64,000 nucleotides of DNA from an uncultured Allomuricauda sp. (lineage in GTDB: Bacteria; Bacteroidota; Bacteroidia; Flavobacteriales; Flavobacteriaceae): NCBI RefSeq assembly GCF_947495325.1, contig NZ_CANLYK010000002.1:124001-188000 (forward strand). The letters run 5' to 3'. The notes under the pieces are model-generated. The model worked only from the letters and a program-made list of their open reading frames with translations. It had not been told where the DNA came from and made no database searches. Numbering within the stretch: position 1 is the first letter of the stretch; each line of letters starts with the position of its first letter. Positions 53,823 to 61,623 of this stretch are shown here, in pieces. The translations under genes and the position numbers were made by a program.

Positions 53823-54827
53823 ATGGACTTTTCCAGTTACATTATTACAGCCCTTATTCTGCTTGGCGCACTAATTATGTTGATGAGCGCTAGGTACACC
53901 AAAAAAATATTTAACATTCTTCCCAACAGCAAAATAAAGGGCAATTGGAAAAAACTGCGTTTATTGATGCTACTATTCTTGGTTGGCTATTTGGTTGCGG
54001 CCATTGTAGTTATTTTGGGAAAAACTGAATTACTAGCTCTCCTTTCGGGGGTAATCTTTTTTATGGGCGCATTGTTCGTTTTTATTGTTGTGGGTACAGG
54101 ATTGGACAGCTTTAGAAAATTAAGGGACCTTAACCAAAACTTGGATGATACAGAATTAAAGAATAAAGAGCTTGAACAGTTTGCTTACATTACTTCACAT
54201 GACCTAAAAGCACCTCTCAGGGGAATTTCGAGTTTGGCCTCTTTTATAAAAGAAGACCTGGAAACTGGTGAAATTGACAGCGTATACAATCACCTATCTA
54301 TATTACAGGGGCGGGTGAAGCGTCTGGAAAACTTAATTAATGGCATCTTGAATTATTCAAAAATTGGGAAAATCAAGCTCCAACCCATAGACCTTGATTC
54401 ACTAATACGGGAGGAATTCAAAAATTACCAAGACTTGGATAACATAAGACTTACCACACAAGGAAAACTGCCCATAGTCAATGGAGATAAAACACAGGTA
54501 TCACAGGTGGTCTCAAACTTGATCGGCAATGCAGTAAAATACAATGACAAGAAAGTTTGTGAAATTTGTGTGTCATGTAATGAAAAGCTGGAATTTTATG
54601 AAATCACATTTGAAGACAACGGACCAGGTATTGCCCCCAATTATCATCAAAAAATCTTTGAAGTATTTCAAACGCTCACAGATAAGGATACCTATGAAAG
54701 CACTGGGATTGGTCTTTCTATTGTAAAAAAAATAATTGAAAAACATGAAGGAACCATTAAGGTGGAATCCAATGGTAAACTTGGCACGAAGTTCATTATC
54801 TCATATCCGAAGACATTACAACGATAG
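53823..54827 (+). CDS. sensor histidine kinase
   Basis: A 334-residue kinase: three transmembrane helices in the first 100 residues, a short coiled coil, HisKA with SHDLKAPLRGISSLASF (His phosphoacceptor), and HATPase with NLIGNAVKYND, FEDNGPGI and GIGLSIVKKII. No extracytoplasmic sensor domain and no adjacent response regulator, so its partner is elsewhere. Confidence 0.92.
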   Translation: MDFSSYIITALILLGALIMLMSARYTKKIFNILPNSKIKGNWKKLRLLMLLFLVGYLVAAIVVILGKTELLALLSGVIFFMGALFVFIVVGTGLDSFRKLRDLNQNLDDTELKNKELEQFAYITSHDLKAPLRGISSLASFIKEDLETGEIDSVYNHLSILQGRVKRLENLINGILNYSKIGKIKLQPIDLDSLIREEFKNYQDLDNIRLTTQGKLPIVNGDKTQVSQVVSNLIGNAVKYNDKKVCEICVSCNEKLEFYEITFEDNGPGIAPNYHQKIFEVFQTLTDKDTYESTGIGLSIVKKIIEKHEGTIKVESNGKLGTKFIISYPKTLQR

Positions 54828-54990
54828 TCTTTTATGATTAAACTGAATTGGTAAATCTATACTGACAATCATGTTGGGATTCCTTCAATCACAATGTATT
54901 GATATCGAAAAAATTGAATCTGGTTTGCCAACAAAGGCAAATTGCTAAACTTACTTTAACAAGACCGTTACCTAACTATTTTCCTTTCCG

Positions 54991-54998
54991 TACTTTTG
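54991..54998 (+). promoter_or_regulatory. -7 promoter element for crtY
   Basis: TACTTTTG matches TAnnTTTG and ends 4 nt before the ATG at 55003, predicting a leaderless message. No -33 TTTG was found. Confidence 0.45.
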
Positions 54999-55002
54999 AT
55001 GT

Positions 55003-56160
55003 ATGTCCCATTACGATTATATCATTATTGGAGCAGGAGCAGCTGGTCTTATGCTGGCAGATTCTTTGGGAAAAGATGATTTCTTCGTATCCAAATCCAT
55101 ATTGATACTGGAGAAGGATGATAAATCCAAAAACGACCGAACTTGGTGTTTTTGGGAAAAAGAAAATGGTGCGTTTGACAATATTCTACATAAAAGCTGG
55201 TCCAAGGTTTATTTTGCAGGAAAAGATTTAAAACTTTCCACAACAATTAGCCCCTATACATATAAAATGCTTCGAGGCATTGACTTTTATAGCCATTTTT
55301 TAACGAGAATAAAAGGCTATTCCAACATTTCATGGCTAAAAGGCAATGTTGTTGCTATTGAGGAAAATGAAAATGGAGCCATGGTATCAACCAACACGCA
55401 AAAATTTTCTGGAACGCAAATTTTCAATAGCATCTTTGATTATCAAAGCGTCATAAATCAAAAAAAATACCCGGTACTTCAACAGCATTTCTTAGGCTGG
55501 TTTGTAAAAACCAAATACCCTATTTTTAAGGTTGATGAAGCTACTTTTATGGACTTTTCCATACCTCAAAAAGGGAATACCCGTTTTATGTATGTGCTTC
55601 CATTCTCCGAAACCGAAGCGCTTTTGGAATATACCTTGTTTTCAGAAAAAACCTTGGAAAAACAGGAATATGAAGATGCCATTGAAGATTACCTAACCAA
55701 TGTATTGAACTGCTCTGATTATGAAATAGTGGAAAAAGAAGTAGGTAACATTCCCATGACCTGTTATAAATTTCATAAACACAATACGAATAGTATTTTG
55801 AATATTGGTATAGCCGGTGGATGGGCAAAACCCAGTACGGGATTCACATTTTATAATACCAGCAAAAAAGTAAAGGCACTGGTTGACCATCTAAAGAAAG
55901 GAAAAACATTATCCAAATTTTACAAAAGGGATAAATTTTGGTTCTATGACTTATTGCTTTTGGATATTCTTCATAATCAAAATCATTTGGGCCAATCCAT
56001 ATTTGAATCATTGTTCAAAAAAAGAAAAGCTTCGTTAATCTTAAAGTTTCTTGATAATGAAACCAGCGTTTATGAAGACATACAAATAATGGCAGCTCCT
56101 AAAGCGTTCCCTTTTATGAAAGCATTGCTAAAGAGGGTTTTTAGACCGTTCTTTTCATAA
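55003..56160 (+). CDS. crtY: lycopene cyclase (CrtY-type)
   Basis: A 385-residue flavoprotein-like enzyme. The Rossmann dinucleotide motif IIIGAGAAGLMLAD is at 7-20, the RTWCFWEKE region follows, and GIAGGWAKPSTGFTF is the lycopene-cyclase signature. It closes both ends of lycopene to make beta-carotene, the base of flavobacterial zeaxanthin pigments. Other carotenoid genes are not in the window. It overlaps the convergent polyprenyl synthase gene by 20 nt. Confidence 0.9.
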   Translation: MSHYDYIIIGAGAAGLMLADSLGKDDFFVSKSILILEKDDKSKNDRTWCFWEKENGAFDNILHKSWSKVYFAGKDLKLSTTISPYTYKMLRGIDFYSHFLTRIKGYSNISWLKGNVVAIEENENGAMVSTNTQKFSGTQIFNSIFDYQSVINQKKYPVLQQHFLGWFVKTKYPIFKVDEATFMDFSIPQKGNTRFMYVLPFSETEALLEYTLFSEKTLEKQEYEDAIEDYLTNVLNCSDYEIVEKEVGNIPMTCYKFHKHNTNSILNIGIAGGWAKPSTGFTFYNTSKKVKALVDHLKKGKTLSKFYKRDKFWFYDLLLLDILHNQNHLGQSIFESLFKKRKASLILKFLDNETSVYEDIQIMAAPKAFPFMKALLKRVFRPFFS

Positions 56161-57145
56161 GGTTTTCTCCAAATTCCTTTAGCACTGATTTGTTCTTCTC
56201 TGGCATGTTTATAGGACCCAATGCATCAAAAGCTTTTTGGGTATAGGCACTGATTTCCTTTTTTGCTTCTTCCACAGCCCCACTTTCCACAAAAATGGAT
56301 TTCACGGTCTCGATTTTGGTAGTAGGATCCTCAGGTTGTAGGGAATACAAATGTTTTAGACTTTCTTGTTGTTCTTTTGGGGCAAACTCCAATGATTTTA
56401 GGTAGAGAAACGTTTTTTTGTTCTCCATAATGTCCCCTCCCACTTGTTTTCCAAAGGTTTCGGGGTCGCCAAAGGCATCCAGATAATCATCTTGTAGCTG
56501 AAAGGCTATCCCAAGGTTTTTACCAAATTCATAAATATGATCGGTATCATTTTGGGAAGCTTTGGCAATAATGGCTCCCATTTTCATGGCCGCAGCTACC
56601 AAAACTGCAGTTTTGTACTCAATCATTTTTAGATATTCGGGAATTGTAACATCATCCCTCAATTCAAAATCAACATCATATTGTTGTCCTTCGCATACTT
56701 CAATCGCCGTTTTGCTAAAAAGAATGGTCAACTTTTTAAAGACCTCTGGATCATAATTTTCAAAAAACTGATAGGAATTAATCAGCATCGCATCACCAGA
56801 TAAAATACCTGTATTCACATCCCATTTTTCATGTACCGTGGTCTTGCCCCTACGCAAGGGGGCATCATCCATAATATCATCATGGACCAAGGAAAAATTG
56901 TGGAACATTTCAATCGCCAAAGCTGCATCCAAGGCATCTTGGAGAATTCCACCAAACAGGTCAGTGGTCATTAAGGATAGCACAGGGCGCAATCGCTTTC
57001 CCCCTAAACCTAAAATATAATGTATGGGTTCATACAGGTTTTTGGGCTTCTTGACCTCAATTCTCTTTTCAAGATGTATTATAAACTCGTTACGGTAAAA
57101 CGCTGTTGAACGCATTGCTTCATTTTTTTCCAAAAATACAGCCAT
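56141..57145 (-). CDS. polyprenyl diphosphate synthase (GGPP-type suspected)
   Basis: A 334-residue isoprenoid synthase with FARM DDIMD (89-93) and SARM DDYLD (219-223). F84 lies five residues before the FARM and there is no two-residue insertion, an arrangement typical of type I geranylgeranyl diphosphate synthases, so a C20 product is inferred. GGPP would feed carotenoid and quinone synthesis, fitting the convergent lycopene cyclase. The start was kept at MAVFLEKNEA; M11 is an alternative. Confidence 0.9.
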   Translation of the reverse strand: MAVFLEKNEAMRSTAFYRNEFIIHLEKRIEVKKPKNLYEPIHYILGLGGKRLRPVLSLMTTDLFGGILQDALDAALAIEMFHNFSLVHDDIMDDAPLRRGKTTVHEKWDVNTGILSGDAMLINSYQFFENYDPEVFKKLTILFSKTAIEVCEGQQYDVDFELRDDVTIPEYLKMIEYKTAVLVAAAMKMGAIIAKASQNDTDHIYEFGKNLGIAFQLQDDYLDAFGDPETFGKQVGGDIMENKKTFLYLKSLEFAPKEQQESLKHLYSLQPEDPTTKIETVKSIFVESGAVEEAKKEISAYTQKAFDALGPINMPEKNKSVLKEFGENLMKRTV

Positions 57146-57265
57146 TGTTACAAATAGTGTAATTGCGCGTCAAATTGATGGTGTGCAATTTTTTTTCAAA
57201 AAAATGCAATGGATTTGAAAACCCTCGTCTTTATAATTGAAGACAGCAAACAGCCCTTTTTTTGA

Positions 57266-57799
57266 ATGGTTTCCAATAAAGAAAACTATAACAACCTTTC
57301 TGATTTTTTTGATGAGGAATACCATTCCCTTAAAGGATATGTACAATCAAAAATCAACAACACAACAGAAAGGGATGCTGAAGACATTGTCCAGGATGTG
57401 GCGTTGCGAATATTTTCCAGACCCCAGGATGCCATCCCTATAACCAATATAGGAGGATTTGTTTATAGCGCCATTAAAAATAGGATCATAGATATCATGC
57501 GTACCAAAAAAGAAACAAAATACGACAGTGAAGGTATTGATACGAAATGGGCAGAATTTGCAGAATTGTTCTACGGAAATGCCGATAACACTTATTCCGA
57601 GGAGATGAAAAACCAGTTGCAGATGGCAATTATGAAATTAAAACCATCCTACAGGGATATTATTATTGCCGTTGATTTTGAAGGGTATACGTATCGAGAG
57701 ATTTCGGAACAGACCAATATTTCACCAGGAACCTTAATGTCAAGAAGACATAGGGCAATATCAATTTTATTTAGAGACTTAAAACTTAAAATAGTATAA
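57266..57799 (+). CDS. ECF-type RNA polymerase sigma factor
   Basis: A 177-residue sigma factor with region 2 (DAEDIVQDVALRIFSR) and region 4 (LKPSYRDIIIAVDFEGYTYREI and ISPGTLMSRRHRAI). It is followed after 12 nt by a small membrane protein gene and not by a recognised anti-sigma factor. The leader has an AAACC...CGTC pattern, which resembles ECF promoters and may indicate autoregulation. Confidence 0.9.
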   Translation: MVSNKENYNNLSDFFDEEYHSLKGYVQSKINNTTERDAEDIVQDVALRIFSRPQDAIPITNIGGFVYSAIKNRIIDIMRTKKETKYDSEGIDTKWAEFAELFYGNADNTYSEEMKNQLQMAIMKLKPSYRDIIIAVDFEGYTYREISEQTNISPGTLMSRRHRAISILFRDLKLKIV

Positions 57800-57811
57800 A
57801 AAAATTCGATT

Positions 57812-58240
57812 ATGGATTATAAAAAAGATATGGAAGAACATATGGAACAGAAAACCATACACTACGTAACCAAGGCATTTAAAGTATTTGCCATGATAGT
57901 GCTGGGCATTTTACTATTTCTACTTGCAAATTATGTGTTGATGCGATTATGGAATTGGCTAATGCCCGACCTTTTTGGTCTACCCACAATAGGGTATTGG
58001 AAGGCCTTGGGAATACTTATATTGGCCAAAATCATATTTGGATTTGGTGGTGGCGGACACAGCAATAGTTCAAAAAGTGGTAAAAAATCCAAAAAACACT
58101 TTAAATCGTTTGACAAATGTCGTCCTATGCGAAGGGATTTTTCAGATTGGGAGCTTTATGATGACTTCTGGAAGGAAGAAGGTGAAAAAGCCTTTAAAGA
58201 TTATGTTGATAAACACAAAAACAAAGAGGATGACATCTAA
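57812..58240 (+). CDS. hypothetical membrane protein downstream of an ECF sigma factor
   Basis: A 142-residue protein with two hydrophobic segments (about 27-52 and 68-85), a Gly-rich turn GFGGGGH, a basic KSGKKSKKHFKSF stretch and an acidic/basic C-terminal tail. No known anti-sigma domain or zinc finger. Tight linkage suggests it regulates or is the main product of the sigma factor, but no function is assigned. Confidence 0.65.
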   Translation: MDYKKDMEEHMEQKTIHYVTKAFKVFAMIVLGILLFLLANYVLMRLWNWLMPDLFGLPTIGYWKALGILILAKIIFGFGGGGHSNSSKSGKKSKKHFKSFDKCRPMRRDFSDWELYDDFWKEEGEKAFKDYVDKHKNKEDDI

Positions 58241-58414
58241 AAATAAAACTTTGACGATGAGAGAGCGGCTAAATGCCAGTACAAGGTATCTTTTTTTCTA
58301 CTCAGAAAGAAAAACAACGATCCAGTCCAAAATTACCTCACATTTTCGTCTTCATCATATAAAATGATTATAAAAAAACAGAAGTTTTAAGAATTCGTTA
58401 AAAAAATGCAAAAC

Positions 58415-58458
58415 CTTGGAAACTTTTTTTGTTTTTAAAGTTTCCAAGCATATTTTTG
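58415..58458 (+). promoter_or_regulatory. TetR operator palindrome and promoter for the efflux operon
   Basis: CTTGGAAACTTT (58415-58426) and AAAGTTTCCAAG (58437-58448) form a perfect 12-bp inverted repeat around a 10-nt spacer. TTTG at 58428-58431, a 19-nt spacer and TATTTTTG at 58451-58458 make a consensus promoter. The -33 lies within the palindrome, so a bound repressor would block it. The start codon is at 58468. Confidence 0.75.
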
Positions 58459-58467
58459 TCGCCGATT

Positions 58468-59073
58468 ATGAGAGAAAAGATTTTACACAAGGCGACCGAA
58501 CTATTTTTAAATCTTGGATTTAAGAGTGTGACAATGGATGATCTTGCCAACGAAATGGGGATTTCAAAAAAAACCATTTATTCCCATTTTGAGAATAAGA
58601 CCAAATTGGTGGAGGAAAGTACTATGGATCTTTTCTGGTACATCTCAAATGGTATAGATGAAATTGTTGCCCTGAAAAAAAATCCCATTGAAGAACTATA
58701 TGAAATAAAAAGATTTGTAATGCTCCATCTTAAAGATGAAAAATCCTCTCCTCAATATCAATTGCAGAAATATTATCCAAAAGTTCATACTTCACTCAAA
58801 AACAAACAGTTTGAGACCATGCAAGATTGTGTAGTAGATAATGTGACCAGAGGAATTGAAATGGGAATTTACAGGGACAACTTGAATGTTGACTTTGTTT
58901 CCCGAATTTATTTTTCAGGAGTCACAAGTATTAAGGACAACGGTCTTTTCCCGCTACAAGTCTTTTCCGTTACCCAACTCATGGAGGATTATCTGGAATA
59001 CCACCTAAGAGGGATTGTAACCCCAAAAGGAAGAAAAATATTAAACTCAATCATCAATTCAAACCTTGAATAA
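58468..59073 (+). CDS. TetR family transcriptional repressor
   Basis: About 201 residues from the ATG at 58468 (MREKILHKATELFL). The helix-turn-helix is VTMDDLANEMGISKKTIYSHF; the rest is a helical ligand pocket. The longer frame starts inside the operator palindrome and was rejected. It begins the efflux operon and overlaps the TolC gene by 1 nt. It likely represses its own operon until a toxic ligand binds. Confidence 0.92.
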   Translation: MREKILHKATELFLNLGFKSVTMDDLANEMGISKKTIYSHFENKTKLVEESTMDLFWYISNGIDEIVALKKNPIEELYEIKRFVMLHLKDEKSSPQYQLQKYYPKVHTSLKNKQFETMQDCVVDNVTRGIEMGIYRDNLNVDFVSRIYFSGVTSIKDNGLFPLQVFSVTQLMEDYLEYHLRGIVTPKGRKILNSIINSNLE

Positions 59074-60404
59074 TGCGAACACTAATTATTTGTTTACTAT
59101 TAGTATCACCTTGGTTAAGCCGGGGGCAAGAGAGCGATAATAACTTTAGCTTGGACGAAGCAATTGTTCACGCACTACAGAACAATTATAGCGCTATTAA
59201 TGCCAGTAGAGATCTTGTAGATGCCCAAAAACAAAAATGGGAAACCATTGCAACAGGGCTTCCTCAAATTTCAGGTGCCATTAGTTATCAAAACCAACTA
59301 AAGCAGCCAGTAAACCAAATTCCTGCTGAATTCTTTGGTGGTGAACCAGGCACCTTCCAAGAAGTGGTCTTTGGACAGCCCCAAACTGCTACAGCAACGG
59401 CAACCTTGACACAACAGATTTTTGATGGATCTTATATAGTTGGAGTTCAGGCTACCAAGGCTTTTTTGAGCTATAGCAGGAATAACAAGGAAAAAACAGA
59501 TTTAGATGTGAGAAAAGCCGTTGTTGAAGCATATGGAAATGTCCTTCTAGCACAAGAAAGTGTATTGATTTCAGAGAACAACAAAGCTACCTTGGAAAAG
59601 AATTTGTATGAAACAAAACGAATCTATGAGAATGGCCTTGGTGATGAAGAAAGCGTTGATCAATTACAGATTACATTGTCTTCAGTAAACAACCAACTGA
59701 AAAATGCAAAGCGCTTGGAGAAGATAACATTGCAAATGTTAAACCTAATGATGGGACTTCCTATTCAGAACCCCACCGTTTTAACTGAAAACCTGGATGA
59801 TTTAGCTCAAAAGCAAATCAATTTGGGGTTATTGGATACCGAGTTCAAAATGGAAAACAATGTTGACTATAAATTGGCCAACAACCTAAATGAGCAACGG
59901 TTCTATGAACTAAAATTGGCAAAGAGTAGAGCATTACCTTCATTAAATGCCTTTGTAAACTATGGTGGTTCTTCCTTTAGCGATAGTTTTAACTTCTTAA
60001 GTAGCGGACAGCAATGGTTTGGGCAATCTATTTTAGGGTTCGACCTAAACATTCCCATTTTTAGTTCTTTGGGGAGGAGTGCCACAACCCAGCGTGCCAA
60101 AATAGCTTTGGATAAGGCAAAAACTCAACTAACTGAAGCCCAAGAACAAATTCGTCTTCAACTGGAAAATTCAAAAAGTGATTATATCCTGGCAATTGAA
60201 GAATATGACACCTCAAAGCAGAATTTAAAGCTTGCTGAACGTATAGAAAATAAAAATCAAATTAAATATTCTGAAGGATTGGCAACAAGTTTTGAGCTTA
60301 GACAGGCACAGACACAATTATATGCCACTCAACAAGAATACTTGCAATCCATGGTTGATGTCATCAACAGCAAAACAGAATTGGAAACAATCATAAATCA
60401 ATAG
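59073..60404 (+). CDS. TolC family outer-membrane efflux protein
   Basis: A 443-residue protein with a signal peptide (ending SRGQE) and two TolC repeats: helices around SLDEAIVHALQNNYSAINAS and the second half's TTQRAKIALDKAKTQL. It forms the outer-membrane channel of the RND pump encoded downstream. It overlaps the TetR gene by 1 nt. Confidence 0.94.
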   Translation: MRTLIICLLLVSPWLSRGQESDNNFSLDEAIVHALQNNYSAINASRDLVDAQKQKWETIATGLPQISGAISYQNQLKQPVNQIPAEFFGGEPGTFQEVVFGQPQTATATATLTQQIFDGSYIVGVQATKAFLSYSRNNKEKTDLDVRKAVVEAYGNVLLAQESVLISENNKATLEKNLYETKRIYENGLGDEESVDQLQITLSSVNNQLKNAKRLEKITLQMLNLMMGLPIQNPTVLTENLDDLAQKQINLGLLDTEFKMENNVDYKLANNLNEQRFYELKLAKSRALPSLNAFVNYGGSSFSDSFNFLSSGQQWFGQSILGFDLNIPIFSSLGRSATTQRAKIALDKAKTQLTEAQEQIRLQLENSKSDYILAIEEYDTSKQNLKLAERIENKNQIKYSEGLATSFELRQAQTQLYATQQEYLQSMVDVINSKTELETIINQ

Positions 60405-60427
60405 TCAAAAAAGAAAACCATATCATC

Positions 60428-61618
60428 ATGAAAACAATACTATATCCAGTACTCGCAGTATTAGTCCTCGCTTCTTGCGGAGGAGGTAGCGAAGGTTCCG
60501 TAGAAAGTGTTATCGCAGGTAACAATTTGGAGACCATTCGAGCAAAACGAACGGAAATTACCAACCAACAAAAAGCTTTGGAAGAAGAAATAAAATTGTT
60601 GGACTCCGCTATTGCCCAATTGGATGACAATGCCAAATTACCCTTGGTCACTACCATTACGGCAAAAACAGAAAAGTTTGATCATTATTTGGAATTGCAG
60701 GGAGATGTAATGACCAAACAAAATGTGCTCATTTACCCAGAAATGGCAGGTACACTGCACAAAGTATATGTTAAGGAAGGACAAAAAGTTTCAAAAGGAC
60801 AATTGTTAGGTTATATAGATGATGGTGGATTGTCCAGTTCATTGGCCCAAATGAAAACAAGCGCTGCCTTGGCAAAAACAACCTTTGAACGCCAAAAAAG
60901 ATTGTGGGACCAAAACATTGGTTCTGAAATTCAATATCTACAGGCAAAAACAGACTATGAATCACAAGAAAGTGCAGTAAAGCAAATGCAGAGTCAGTTA
61001 TCAAAATCCGCTCTGAGAGCCCCTTTTTCTGGAATAATTGATGATGTAATCAAAGATCAAGGTACCGTGGTAAGTCCCGGTCCAGGATCAGAGGTTTTCA
61101 GAATTGTAAACCTTAATGATATGTATGTAGAGGTCGAAGTTCCTGAAAGCCATTTACCAAATGTTACCCCTGGCAAGTCTGTAGAAGTATACTTCCCTGT
61201 TTTAGGGGACAATGTGGAGACCAAAGTTAGACAAACTGGTAACTTTATAAATCCAGGGAATCGTTCGTTTAAAGCTGAGATTCCTGTTCCCAACAAAAAT
61301 GGAAGTATAAAGCCCAATCTAACGGCACAAGTTAAGATTAACGACTACACCAATGAGGAGGCCATCCTTATTCCACAGAGCATTATTTCAGAAAATTCTG
61401 AAGGAGAAGAATATGTATATGTTGTTGATGAAGCTTCTAATGGTGAGAATCCAACGGTAAAAAAAGCGATTATATCAACAGGTAAGACCCAAGGAGATTT
61501 TGTTGAAGTACTTGGAGGATTAACCAATGGAAACCGAATTATCTCTGAAGGTGCACGAAGTGTAAGAGATGGTCAAAAAGTACAGATTCTAGACTCAACC
61601 TCAACTGCCAAAAACTAA
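60428..61618 (+). CDS. efflux RND transporter periplasmic adaptor (MFP) lipoprotein
   Basis: A 396-residue lipoprotein (lipobox LASC) with an N-terminal coiled coil, a lipoyl/biotin-like hairpin domain (MAGTLHKVYVKEGQKVSKGQ), a beta-barrel and a membrane-proximal domain. It bridges the TolC channel and the inner-membrane RND pump. It starts 23 nt after the TolC gene and ends 5 nt before the RND gene. Confidence 0.94.
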   Translation: MKTILYPVLAVLVLASCGGGSEGSVESVIAGNNLETIRAKRTEITNQQKALEEEIKLLDSAIAQLDDNAKLPLVTTITAKTEKFDHYLELQGDVMTKQNVLIYPEMAGTLHKVYVKEGQKVSKGQLLGYIDDGGLSSSLAQMKTSAALAKTTFERQKRLWDQNIGSEIQYLQAKTDYESQESAVKQMQSQLSKSALRAPFSGIIDDVIKDQGTVVSPGPGSEVFRIVNLNDMYVEVEVPESHLPNVTPGKSVEVYFPVLGDNVETKVRQTGNFINPGNRSFKAEIPVPNKNGSIKPNLTAQVKINDYTNEEAILIPQSIISENSEGEEYVYVVDEASNGENPTVKKAIISTGKTQGDFVEVLGGLTNGNRIISEGARSVRDGQKVQILDSTSTAKN

Positions 61619-61623
61619 GAATA

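Noticed and set aside
58230..58367. 45-codon frame overlapping the end of the membrane protein gene at 57812-58240
   Set aside because: Very basic with no hydrophobic or domain pattern, and it precedes the efflux promoter; most likely chance.
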